From contig JAHHRS010000013.1 in assembly GCA_020025675.1 (NCBI GenBank), positions 1-41,262 of the forward strand: a stretch of 41,262 bases of DNA. Reading direction: 5' to 3'. Position 1 is the first letter of the stretch; every line of letters starts with the position of its first letter. The notes under the pieces are model-generated. The model had not been told where the DNA came from. It saw only the letters and a program-made list of their open reading frames with translations, and did not search any database. A program made the translations under genes and the position numbers. Below are positions 30,581-37,486 of this stretch, piece by piece. The stretch comes from Oscillospiraceae bacterium. Its GTDB lineage: Bacteria > Bacillota > Clostridia > Oscillospirales > Oscillospiraceae.

Positions 30581-31951
30581 ATGGAGATTAGACCAGACGA
30601 ATTTGAGGTAGAAGACTACCTTGGAAAAACATTTGAATGTGAATGCGGTAAGAAACATTCTACCGAGCTTAAAAGAGTGATAATCAAGCCGGGTGCGCTG
30701 AAAGATATTCCGGCTTTAATTAAAGATTTAGGGTGTGTACGGCCAATGGTTATCTGCGGAGCCAATGGCAAGAAAGCTGCGGGAACTGCTGTTAACGAAC
30801 TGCTGTCCCAAAACGGATATGAAACTGTATTTCATGTTCTTGAGTCATGGGAACTTATTCCTAATGAAGCGGCTCTCGGCGAAGTTTTAATGGCACACGA
30901 GATAAATGTAGATATTATTGTAGCTGTGGGTACAGGTACAATAAACGATATATGTAAGTTTTTGAGTTTTCACATGGGAATACCCTATGTGGCAGTAGCA
31001 ACAGCACCCTCTATGGACGGATTTGCGTCTAACGGAGCGGCGCTTATAAAGCAAAATCTGAAAACAACCTATGCCGCCCATGTCCCCGTTGCTATTGTAG
31101 GGGATGTTGATGTACTTAAAAATGCTCCTCTTAATATGATAACTGCCGGTCTGGGAGATATTATAGGAAAATATATCTGTCTTACAGACTGGAAAATAGC
31201 CGGAATAATAACCGATGAATACTATTGCCCTACCATCGTAAAAATGGTGCAGCAATCACTGGATAGAGTTACGGAAAATGCCGCAAAAGTACTTCAGCGA
31301 GATGAAGAAGCAGTCTCCGCAATTATGGAGGCACTGGTTGTTACAGGTATTGCAATGAGTTTTGCAGGCAATTCTCGCCCTGCGTCGGGAAGTGAGCACC
31401 ATATTTCTCATTACTGGGAAATGAAATTCCAGCTTGAGGGAAGAAAACCCATACTTCACGGCACAAAAGTAGGTATTGGTACAGTGCTTACCGGCTTTAT
31501 ATACAACTATCTGAAGGACATTAAGCCTGACTTTGAGCATGCCCGTATACATTCTGAAAACTTCGATATGAAGGCTTGGGAGAAAAATATCAGCAGAACA
31601 TTTATGCAGGCGGCTCCCGGTGTTATAGCCCTTGAGCATGAAGTCAAAAAAAACAGCAAAGAAACACATGCAAAGCGTATAGAGCTTATCGAGAAAAAAT
31701 GGGATGATATAGTGGAGACAATTAAGTCTTCAGTCCCCCATACCGATGCAATTATAGAAATGCTCCGAAGCCTGAATGCACCTGTATTCCCCAAGGACAT
31801 CGGCATAGATTCCCAAACTGTTTTTGACAGTATAATAGTAGCTAAAGAAGTGCGGGATCGTTATACCCTGTTGCAGCTTCTGTGGGATCTGGGCATTGAG
31901 GAGCAGATAGCCGGTCAGCTTGTAAGCTGGCTTAATGAACAGGAAAAGTAA
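30581..31951 (+). CDS. Glycerol-1-phosphate dehydrogenase family protein (AraM/EgsA type)
   Basis: A 456-aa iron-containing-alcohol-dehydrogenase-superfamily enzyme of the sn-glycerol-1-phosphate dehydrogenase type, which interconverts G1P and dihydroxyacetone phosphate with NAD(P)H. The nucleotide site is VGTGTINDI (117-125) and TAPSMDGFAS (141-150). Likely metal ligands are Asp193 (AGLGDIIGK), a His of SGSEHHISH (about 273-277) and His293 (LHGTKVG). It is longer than Bacillus AraM (about 390 aa), with an N-terminal extension containing CECGKKH (20-26) that could bind metal. The ribosome binding site is weak (GGATGG). Because it follows a GDPD and an importer, a catabolic direction (G1P to DHAP) is inferred; a biosynthetic role is the alternative. 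Confidence 0.87.
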   Translation: MEIRPDEFEVEDYLGKTFECECGKKHSTELKRVIIKPGALKDIPALIKDLGCVRPMVICGANGKKAAGTAVNELLSQNGYETVFHVLESWELIPNEAALGEVLMAHEINVDIIVAVGTGTINDICKFLSFHMGIPYVAVATAPSMDGFASNGAALIKQNLKTTYAAHVPVAIVGDVDVLKNAPLNMITAGLGDIIGKYICLTDWKIAGIITDEYYCPTIVKMVQQSLDRVTENAAKVLQRDEEAVSAIMEALVVTGIAMSFAGNSRPASGSEHHISHYWEMKFQLEGRKPILHGTKVGIGTVLTGFIYNYLKDIKPDFEHARIHSENFDMKAWEKNISRTFMQAAPGVIALEHEVKKNSKETHAKRIELIEKKWDDIVETIKSSVPHTDAIIEMLRSLNAPVFPKDIGIDSQTVFDSIIVAKEVRDRYTLLQLLWDLGIEEQIAGQLVSWLNEQEK

Positions 31952-32064
31952 ATCTGATTTTAGTAAATAACTGCCTTTAGTTTCATAAATTTTTATACAT
32001 TTTTTAGCGGTACTTTCAGAAAATTTAACTTTAGGATTTGAACCACTGAAATAATAACAAATAA

Positions 32065-32109
32065 CAGCCTTTGTCACAGCTTAAATGCTGATGCGGAGGC
32101 TGATTTTAT
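32065..32109 (+). terminator. Possible terminator after the dehydrogenase gene
   Basis: Nested hairpins: CAGCCT (32065-32070) with AGGCTG (32097-32102) around CAGC/GCTG, followed by ATTTTATT. Stems are short, so support is moderate. Confidence 0.4.
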
Positions 32110-32238
32110 TAATACTTAGATTTATATTTAGGTTCAACTTTTCGCTGTTTTCTATTCCTGTTTCTTTGCTTTTGCATAAATTTCCTTTATCTGCAAACAA
32201 TATTTCCCACAGAGATTTTCAGATAAGGAGAAATAATT

Positions 32239-32781
32239 ATGAAAGCAACCGGGATAGTCCGCAGAATAGATGATCTGGGCAGAGTTGTTATACCTAAGGA
32301 AATACGGCGTACTATGCGTATTCGAGAAGGGGACCCGCTGGAGATTTTTACAGACAAGGACGGGGAACTTATATTTAAAAAGTACTCTCCGATAGGTGAG
32401 CTGTCAGATTTTGCTGCGGAAATATGTGAGAGCCTGAGAAAAGCTACCGGCGGAATTGCCGCAGTGTGCGACAGGGACAGCCTTATAGCGGTTTCCGGAG
32501 CTGCAAAAAAAGAACTCCATGACAAAGCCGTTAGTCAGGAACTTGCAAAAATTATGGAACACCGAGCTCCCTACTGTCGTAAAAAGGCCGAGATCGGCCT
32601 TCCTGTATGTCAGAATGAAAGCGGATATATAGTTTCTTCTGCCTGCCCTATACTCACTCAGGGCGATATTATGGGCAGCGTTCTCTTTATTGGCACACCC
32701 GAAAGTGAGGTAAGCACTGAGCTTGAACAGAAACTTTTACAGGTAATTGCATTGTTTCTGGGAAAGCAGATGGAAGATTAA
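32239..32781 (+). CDS. spoVT: Stage V sporulation regulator SpoVT
   Basis: A 180-aa protein with an N-terminal AbrB-type swapped-hairpin DNA-binding domain (MKATGIVRRIDDLGRVVIPKEIRR, here split: MKATGIVRRIDDLGR then VVIPKEIRR) and a C-terminal GAF-like domain (about 55-178). Length and domain order match SpoVT, which tunes forespore gene expression late in sporulation. AAGGAG precedes the ATG. In Bacillus, spoVT sits next to yabM; here the YabM-like gene is some 26 kb away. A GCATA box at 32174 could belong to a forespore sigma-G promoter, but no good -10 partner is seen. Confidence 0.95.
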   Translation: MKATGIVRRIDDLGRVVIPKEIRRTMRIREGDPLEIFTDKDGELIFKKYSPIGELSDFAAEICESLRKATGGIAAVCDRDSLIAVSGAAKKELHDKAVSQELAKIMEHRAPYCRKKAEIGLPVCQNESGYIVSSACPILTQGDIMGSVLFIGTPESEVSTELEQKLLQVIALFLGKQMED

Positions 32782-32860
32782 AAAAAGTGGATAAGCTAAT
32801 AACCTTATGGATAAATTTCCTTAAACACAAACTCCCTTCGTACAGACAGCGCATCAAAAA

Positions 32861-32896
32861 CCTCAGATATGCTATAGCATATCTGAGGGTTTTTTC
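32861..32896 (+). terminator. Terminator of spoVT
   Basis: A perfect 28-nt palindrome (12-bp stem, TATA loop) followed by GTTTTTT. Confidence 0.93.
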
Positions 32897-32948
32897 TATG
32901 CGTGCTTCAATCTCTTGCAGTATCAGTGTTTTTACAGATTTGAAAGAA

Positions 32949-32964
32949 TGTCAAAAATCTGACA
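32949..32964. promoter_or_regulatory. Second TGTCA/TGACA inverted repeat upstream of tetR
   Basis: TGTCA-N6-TGACA, one base shorter in spacing than the tetR-proximal repeat. It may be a weaker site for the same regulator. Confidence 0.3.
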
Positions 32965-33006
32965 TATTACACAAAAAAGGGCAGTCAAAATCGGTAAACT
33001 TCTCTA

Positions 33007-33035
33007 TTGCCCTTTCAATCTATCTGTTATATACT
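33007..33035 (+). promoter_or_regulatory. Promoter of tetR
   Basis: TTGCCC (33007-33012), 17-bp spacer, TATACT (33030-33035). The candidate operator starts 5 bp downstream, over the expected transcription start. Confidence 0.55.
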
Positions 33036-33040
33036 CTGGG

Positions 33041-33057
33041 TGTCAGCTTGACTGACA
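33041..33057. promoter_or_regulatory. Candidate TetR operator at tetR
   Basis: The perfect inverted repeat TGTCAG-N5-CTGACA immediately after the -10 box, where binding would block transcription (autorepression). The same arms and spacing occur at 13130-13146. It also overlaps a Rex-like half-site TTAACAA (33059-33065). Confidence 0.55.
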
Positions 33058-33091
33058 GTTAACAAACAATCTTTATTTTTCGGAGGATTTC

Positions 33092-33730
33092 ATGTCTCAG
33101 GGCGATTTGCGAAAACAAAATGTTCAGCTTGTGGTTGAAAAAGCCCTTGGCTGCTTTATTGAGCAGGGGATAGATGAAACCAAGGTCAGCCAGATAGCGG
33201 AAAGAGCAGGGCTTACAGAGCGTTCGGTTTTCAGATACTTTAAAACAAAGACCGATTTAGTGCTGGCGGCATCTTATCTGTATTGGGATAAGGTAATGGA
33301 ATATATTGAAAAAAAGCACCCGATTGAGGAGAGGGAAGGCATGACGGGGCTGGAGGAGATAGGTGAGCTTCTCACCTGCTATTCGGAGCTTTATCTTGAT
33401 GATCCCAAGGGAATACGGTTTACCCTTGATGCTGAGCTTATACTTCAGGCAGCAGGGAAAAATAATGTGCATAGAAATCAGCCTCCGGAACCATATGAAA
33501 GTTCCAACGGGCAAGTGGCCAGAGCCATAAGAAAAGGACTTATGGACGGCTCCATCCCTCCGGAGGTGGATGTTAAAGAGCTTTACTATAATTCCTACGA
33601 CAGCATTTTAGGGATAATGCAGCGCCTTTCCATCGGCGGCACTCCAAGCGGCAGTGAACTGGATTACCGCAGACGAATGGAGAGTATAAGCCGCATGTTT
33701 GTTAAGGCGTTCAGCAATTACAGAGTATAA
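33092..33730 (+). CDS. TetR/AcrR-family transcriptional regulator
   Basis: A 212-aa regulator with an N-terminal TetR helix-turn-helix (ETKVSQIAERAGLTERSVFRYFKTKTDLV, i.e. recognition helix RSVFRYF at about 47-53) and an all-helical ligand-binding domain. GGAGG precedes the ATG. It is encoded 71 bp upstream of dehydratase operon B on the same strand. The inverted repeat over its own promoter is repeated ahead of operon A, so it probably controls itself and both operons. The effector is unknown; acyl-CoA or another substrate of the dehydratase-like enzymes would fit TetR behaviour. Confidence 0.92.
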   Translation: MSQGDLRKQNVQLVVEKALGCFIEQGIDETKVSQIAERAGLTERSVFRYFKTKTDLVLAASYLYWDKVMEYIEKKHPIEEREGMTGLEEIGELLTCYSELYLDDPKGIRFTLDAELILQAAGKNNVHRNQPPEPYESSNGQVARAIRKGLMDGSIPPEVDVKELYYNSYDSILGIMQRLSIGGTPSGSELDYRRRMESISRMFVKAFSNYRV

Positions 33731-33767
33731 TAAAAATTATATAAATTATTGTCTGCAAAGACAGAAT

Positions 33768-33784
33768 TTGCCCTTTAAGGGCAA
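33768..33784. promoter_or_regulatory. 17-bp palindrome before operon B
   Basis: TTGCCCTT-T-AAGGGCAA, only 5 nt before the GGAGG ribosome binding site (33790-33794). It may be an operator or an RNA hairpin affecting translation. The arm TTGCCCTTT also forms the tetR -35 region (33007-33015). A smaller hairpin TGTCTGCAAAGACA lies just upstream (33750-33763). Confidence 0.45.
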
Positions 33785-33801
33785 GAACCGGAGGTATATT
33801 T

Positions 33802-35007
33802 GTGAGAGAGCTGAAACATCTTATCTATCTTGAGAGCTTGTTGGATGACTCCAACAACGATTTGGTCCGCAAGGCTCAGGCTGAGGGCAAGCTTGCCATT
33901 GGATACACCTGCTTCCACTCACCGGAGGTCCTGCTAAATCTTGGAAACTGCTTTTCAGTAAGACTGAGGGCACCCCACACCACTTCTATGGAGATGGCTA
34001 CATATTATCTTGCAAACAACAGCTGCGAGTACGCAAGGGCCCTTTTGGAGAGAGCACTTGAGGGAGGCTACGAATTCCTTGATGCACTGGCAGGTGTTGA
34101 TGTGTGTGAGGCCAATAACAGAGCAATAGAGAATATGGAGATAATGCATATTCAGGGAAAGGATAAGGATAAGTTTTTCTACTGCAATCTGGATATTCCT
34201 TATTCCGATGATGAGGACTGCGTTGAGCATATTGAGGAACAGATAACCCGCAAAATTTTAAAACCCCTCCATGAAAATTACGGTGTTGATATTTCAGATG
34301 CAGCTATAAGAGCAGCAGTTGAGGAGCAGAACGAAATAAGCCGTATTCTCACCGAAATCGGAAATTTCAGGAAACTTCCCAACCCTCCCGTAACCGGCTA
34401 TGAGTACGCTGTTTTAGTCCTTTCAAGCTATGTTTGCCCCAAGTATCTCATAAAGGATATTCTTAAAGAGACTTTGGAAGAAATTAAAACAAGAGAAGTT
34501 GACCCCAAGCCCAATTTCCGTGTCCGTCTGGGAGTTGTCGGTTCTGAGGTAGACGATCCCGGCCTCATTAAGCTTATAGAGGATTGCGGCGCAATGGTAG
34601 TCTTTGACCGCTACTGCTACGGAAGCTTCCCCGGCCGTCAGGTAATTGAGCTTAACGATGAGGAGAGCGCTCTTACACAGGTATGCCGCTGGAATTTGCA
34701 GAATACTGAGTGCCCCCGTCAGTGTGCAGCTCACAGAGTTCAGCGCCGCTATGACAGAGTGAACCAGCTGTTTCATGAATTTAACGCCGACGGCGTTATT
34801 TATGAGCAGATGAAGTTCTGCACCTACTGGTCATATGAGCGCACTATGGCGGCTCAGATAATGCCCAAAGAGTACGGAATAAATGTGCTTTCAGTAGACA
34901 GACCTTATATTTCGGGACAGAGCGGTCAGCTCCGCACCAGGGTTCAGGCTTTTGTTGAAAGTCTTGAGATTAAGAAAATCCGCGCAGAGCAGAAGGAGGA
35001 TAAATAA
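33802..35007 (+). CDS. 2-hydroxyacyl-CoA dehydratase family protein, short subunit (operon B)
   Basis: A 401-aa paralogue of the operon A short subunit with the same length. Shared motifs are MRELKHLIYLESLL, CFSVRLRAP, SCEYARALLERALEGGY, CPKYLI, DRYCYGSFPGR, EQMKFCTYWSYE and GQLRTRVQAFVESLE. Cysteine positions shared by the two copies are probable [4Fe-4S] ligands. Not all cysteines are shared: the pair in operon A TNRCCPYS is a single Cys here. Translation starts at GTG, with GGAGG seven bases upstream. The gene follows tetR by 71 bp. It may be cotranscribed with tetR, since no terminator stands between. Confidence 0.87.
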   Translation: MRELKHLIYLESLLDDSNNDLVRKAQAEGKLAIGYTCFHSPEVLLNLGNCFSVRLRAPHTTSMEMATYYLANNSCEYARALLERALEGGYEFLDALAGVDVCEANNRAIENMEIMHIQGKDKDKFFYCNLDIPYSDDEDCVEHIEEQITRKILKPLHENYGVDISDAAIRAAVEEQNEISRILTEIGNFRKLPNPPVTGYEYAVLVLSSYVCPKYLIKDILKETLEEIKTREVDPKPNFRVRLGVVGSEVDDPGLIKLIEDCGAMVVFDRYCYGSFPGRQVIELNDEESALTQVCRWNLQNTECPRQCAAHRVQRRYDRVNQLFHEFNADGVIYEQMKFCTYWSYERTMAAQIMPKEYGINVLSVDRPYISGQSGQLRTRVQAFVESLEIKKIRAEQKEDK

Positions 35008-35009
35008 TC

Positions 35010-36578
35010 ATGGCCTATAATCCTAAGACCGGTAAGGGACTGGGTAGTTTTTATAAAGCTGACAGATACAGCTTTACTTCCCGCGAGTGGAGAGGGTTTA
35101 AAGATACTTTTTACGATTTCCACCGTTGGCTGTACCTCTACGGTTTTATGGCGGCAAAACTTGGCTGTCATCCTATACTGATGGTAAAGGGAATGCTGCG
35201 CTATCGCTGGATGGTTTCATACTTAACGGCCGCAAATGTTATGGATAAGCATACCATGGGACTGAGAGGCAAAGAATTGAGATATGCACAGAACCAGTTC
35301 TTTTCAGTCCTGCATAATTCCGTAATTGGAGTAAGAGACATTATACTTCGGGATAAAAATCTGCGTCCAAACAGCAGGAGAGCCCAAAAACTCAGGGAAA
35401 AGACAGTCATGTTTGACGAGATGACACCGCACCACGTAATGTTTGGCTTCCCCACTTTGAAGTTTATAGACATAGCAATGTTTACAATAGGTCTGCCCTC
35501 TGAGGTTGACCAGAACCACACTACATACTACATTGACGCTATCGAAAAGTACGGTCTTGCTCCGGATGTCTGCCCGGAACCTGCTTCCGAGTGCGGCTGC
35601 GCAATTGTTGATGACTATCCAAGGGTAGGAAAATGTTATGTTACAGGCTCCATGCCCTGTGACGGCTCTGTTGAGCAGACAGCTTTAATGACACGGCACT
35701 TTAGTGATCTTCCCATATTCCAGATAACCGTTCCTCAGAGAATCAATGAACCTGAAATTCAGCGCTACGCTGTGAAAAATATGAAAAAGTGCATTGCTTT
35801 TATAGAAGAAAATTACGGTGTCAAGTGGGATTGGGACGCATTTTGGGAAAATGCAAAAATGTACAACGAAAGCTCGGAGTGCATGGTGCAGAAATGGGAG
35901 GTAAATGCTACCGACCATCCTCAGGTATGCGGTGCAGCTCTTGCTTTACAGAGAGAGTATGAGTTTATGGCGGCGGCATGTATGGATAAATACATGTTAA
36001 AGACCGACAGAAGAGTTACCAAAATGATGCTCAGGGAATATGAGCGGGATGTTAAGAATAATGCGCCGTCTCCCAAGTATCGCTGCCTTGTGTGGGCCTG
36101 CCCTGCTCACTACTATACTAATTTTACTTACTGGACTCAGCATTGCTGGGGTGTAACCTGTGTAAACGACATGGAATGTATGCTCAGCTATCTGCCCATA
36201 AGCATTGGAGATAAGGAGCAGGCTATGGTTGACCTGTGCCGTCTCTATGAGAGAATGATGATGCGCTCCCACACCAATGGAGGCTACGTGAACATACTTG
36301 ACGAGCTGTGGAAAATGTGCGAGAGATTTAACTGCAACATAGTCATTATGTATGACCATGTGTCCTGCAAAAACGTAGGCGGCCTCCACGGACTTTTTGA
36401 GGATCAGGCAAGAGAACGGGGAATTCACCTTATCTGGATACCCCATGATGTTATGGATCCCCGAACTGTTTCCCGAAGAGAGATGCGTGAAGCGTTCAAT
36501 AAGTATATGACGACTGTTTTCCGGGAGGAACCCCTTGATCCCACTCTTCTGGATTACGAAGATAATTTAAGCTGGTAA
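35010..36578 (+). CDS. 2-hydroxyacyl-CoA dehydratase family protein, long subunit (operon B)
   Basis: A 522-aa paralogue of the operon A long subunit. The N-terminal extension has REWRGFKDT, YRWMVSYLTA and FGFP at matching places. The body has SMPCD, VWACPAHYYTN, HCWGVTC, RSHTNGG and the FNCNIVIMYDHVSCKN segment, and the end is EEPLDPTLLDYED. It has extra cysteines compared with copy A (for example ASECGCAIVDD). AGGAGG lies inside the end of the previous gene and the gap is 2 nt, exactly as in operon A. The substrate is unknown and may differ from that of copy A. Confidence 0.85.
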   Translation: MAYNPKTGKGLGSFYKADRYSFTSREWRGFKDTFYDFHRWLYLYGFMAAKLGCHPILMVKGMLRYRWMVSYLTAANVMDKHTMGLRGKELRYAQNQFFSVLHNSVIGVRDIILRDKNLRPNSRRAQKLREKTVMFDEMTPHHVMFGFPTLKFIDIAMFTIGLPSEVDQNHTTYYIDAIEKYGLAPDVCPEPASECGCAIVDDYPRVGKCYVTGSMPCDGSVEQTALMTRHFSDLPIFQITVPQRINEPEIQRYAVKNMKKCIAFIEENYGVKWDWDAFWENAKMYNESSECMVQKWEVNATDHPQVCGAALALQREYEFMAAACMDKYMLKTDRRVTKMMLREYERDVKNNAPSPKYRCLVWACPAHYYTNFTYWTQHCWGVTCVNDMECMLSYLPISIGDKEQAMVDLCRLYERMMMRSHTNGGYVNILDELWKMCERFNCNIVIMYDHVSCKNVGGLHGLFEDQARERGIHLIWIPHDVMDPRTVSRREMREAFNKYMTTVFREEPLDPTLLDYEDNLSW

Positions 36579-36594
36579 AAAGAAGGTAAGGAGT

Positions 36595-36765
36595 ATGAAG
36601 AAAAAAATGGCTTGGTATTGGATAGTTCTTATTGTTCTGGCTGCACTTTATGTGCTGGCATTTATTGCCTACATGTGCAACGCAGATATGAAACTTGTAG
36701 AATCTCTCTATAAATCCCTTATGAAGTATCACAATAACAGAACGGACATAGAAGAAAGAATATAA
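36595..36765 (+). CDS. 56-aa single-pass membrane protein of operon B
   Basis: A short gene with an AAGGAG ribosome binding site, starting 16 nt after the long subunit. The protein has a basic start (MKKKM), one hydrophobic segment (about residues 6-27) and a 28-residue polar tail starting NADMKL and ending EERI. It is the counterpart of the 52-aa protein of operon A: the tails have identical length and share N-x-D-M-K-L, a central His and E-x-R-I. Function is unknown. A membrane anchor or assembly factor for the dehydratase-like enzyme is inference from gene order. Confidence 0.75.
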   Translation: MKKKMAWYWIVLIVLAALYVLAFIAYMCNADMKLVESLYKSLMKYHNNRTDIEERI

Positions 36766-36772
36766 AGACAGG

Positions 36773-36814
36773 ACGGACAAATAGGACAGGCATTTTCCTG
36801 TCCTATTTGTCCGT
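36773..36814. repeat. Very stable 18-bp hairpin after operon B
   Basis: A perfect 18-bp inverted repeat (36773-36790 with 36797-36814), loop CATTTT, with no T-run on either side. It may stabilise the 3' end of the operon B mRNA or act as an atypical terminator. Confidence 0.8.
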
Positions 36815-36820
36815 AAATTC

Positions 36821-36849
36821 TTGCTTTGACATGGTATTTATGATATAAT
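36821..36849 (+). promoter_or_regulatory. Promoter of the cobalamin riboswitch transcript
   Basis: TTGCTT (36821-36826), 17-bp spacer, consensus TATAAT (36844-36849) with TGA extended -10. Confidence 0.7.
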
Positions 36850-36855
36850 TCAGCC

Positions 36856-37050
36856 GTTAATGTTCGGATTGGGGTTTGTCGGGAGACAATTAACAGGGGA
36901 AGAAGGGTGAAAATCCCACACGAGGCCGTCACTGTTACAGTCAGAGAACCTGCCCAAAGACGGTTAAACTCCGTCTCATGCACAAAGAACCGCGGCACCC
37001 GGTCAAAATGTAAAGCAGCCCGATTCCGCGGGGCTGCTGCTCTCTTTTGC
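36856..37050 (+). ncRNA. Cobalamin riboswitch with expression platform
   Basis: The conserved core reads GGGTGAAAATCCCACACGA, then GGCCGTCACTGT, then the B12 box (36938-36954, CAGTCAGAGAACCTGCC), the hallmark of cobalamin aptamers. Downstream are a hairpin AGACGG/CCGTCT (36958-36976) and a terminator-like stem AGCAGCCC/GGGCTGCT (37014-37038) with a TCTCTTTT tail. CCGCGG occurs twice (36990-36995 and 37026-37031) and could pair to form an antiterminator. Bound cobalamin would be expected to shut off the two downstream genes. Confidence 0.93.
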
Positions 37051-37087
37051 TTTGTGTAATGCCGATAATAAGAAAGGAGAGACTTAA

Positions 37088-37486
37088 ATGTCTAAGAAAA
37101 CAAGAAATATAATAATCTCCGTTGCGGTACTGCTGGTTCTGATTGCAGCGGCAGTGGGCATATATTTCCACTTTGCCCCTCAGCCTCAGGACGGTACTAA
37201 GACTATTTGCGTTTCCGTTATTCACGGCGACGAAAGCCAGAAAGACTTTAGCTATAAGACAGACGCCGAAACCTTACGGGAAGCTTTGGAACCGGAGGGA
37301 CTTATTGCAGGTGATGAATCAGAGTTCGGTCTTTTTGTTAAGACTGTTGACGGGGAAACCGCTGATGACTCTCTTGAGCAGTGGTGGTGTGTTACCAAGG
37401 GCGGCGAGATGACTGAGACAGGCGTTGACGGTATTATGATTGCCGACGGCGACAGCTATGAGTTCACTCTCAAAACCGGCTGGTAA
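37088..37486 (+). CDS. DUF4430 (transcobalamin-C-terminal-like) membrane-anchored protein
   Basis: A 132-aa protein with an N-terminal transmembrane anchor (about residues 8-28) and one extracellular domain of the DUF4430 type. It is recognised by the QWWCVTKGGEMTETGVDGIMIADGDSYEF region (WW near residue 99, then a G-D-x-Y-x-F end). This domain resembles the C-terminal part of the animal B12 carriers intrinsic factor and transcobalamin. It lies directly behind a cobalamin riboswitch and ahead of an ECF S component, so surface capture of cobalamin or a corrinoid is likely. GGAGAG precedes the ATG. No lipobox is seen. Confidence 0.88.
   Translation: MSKKTRNIIISVAVLLVLIAAAVGIYFHFAPQPQDGTKTICVSVIHGDESQKDFSYKTDAETLREALEPEGLIAGDESEFGLFVKTVDGETADDSLEQWWCVTKGGEMTETGVDGIMIADGDSYEFTLKTGW

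Larger units (their letters stand above)
32782..33091. other. 310-bp region between spoVT and tetR
   Basis: No gene. It holds the spoVT terminator (32861-32896), two TGTCA/TGACA inverted repeats (32949-32964 and 33041-33057), an AAAGGGCA/TGCCCTTT inverted repeat (32976-32983 with 33008-33015) and the tetR promoter (33007-33035). Confidence 0.7.

Noticed and set aside
32787..33062. 91-codon plus-strand open frame between spoVT and tetR
   Set aside because: It spans the spoVT terminator and the tetR promoter and has no ribosome binding site or recognisable protein features.
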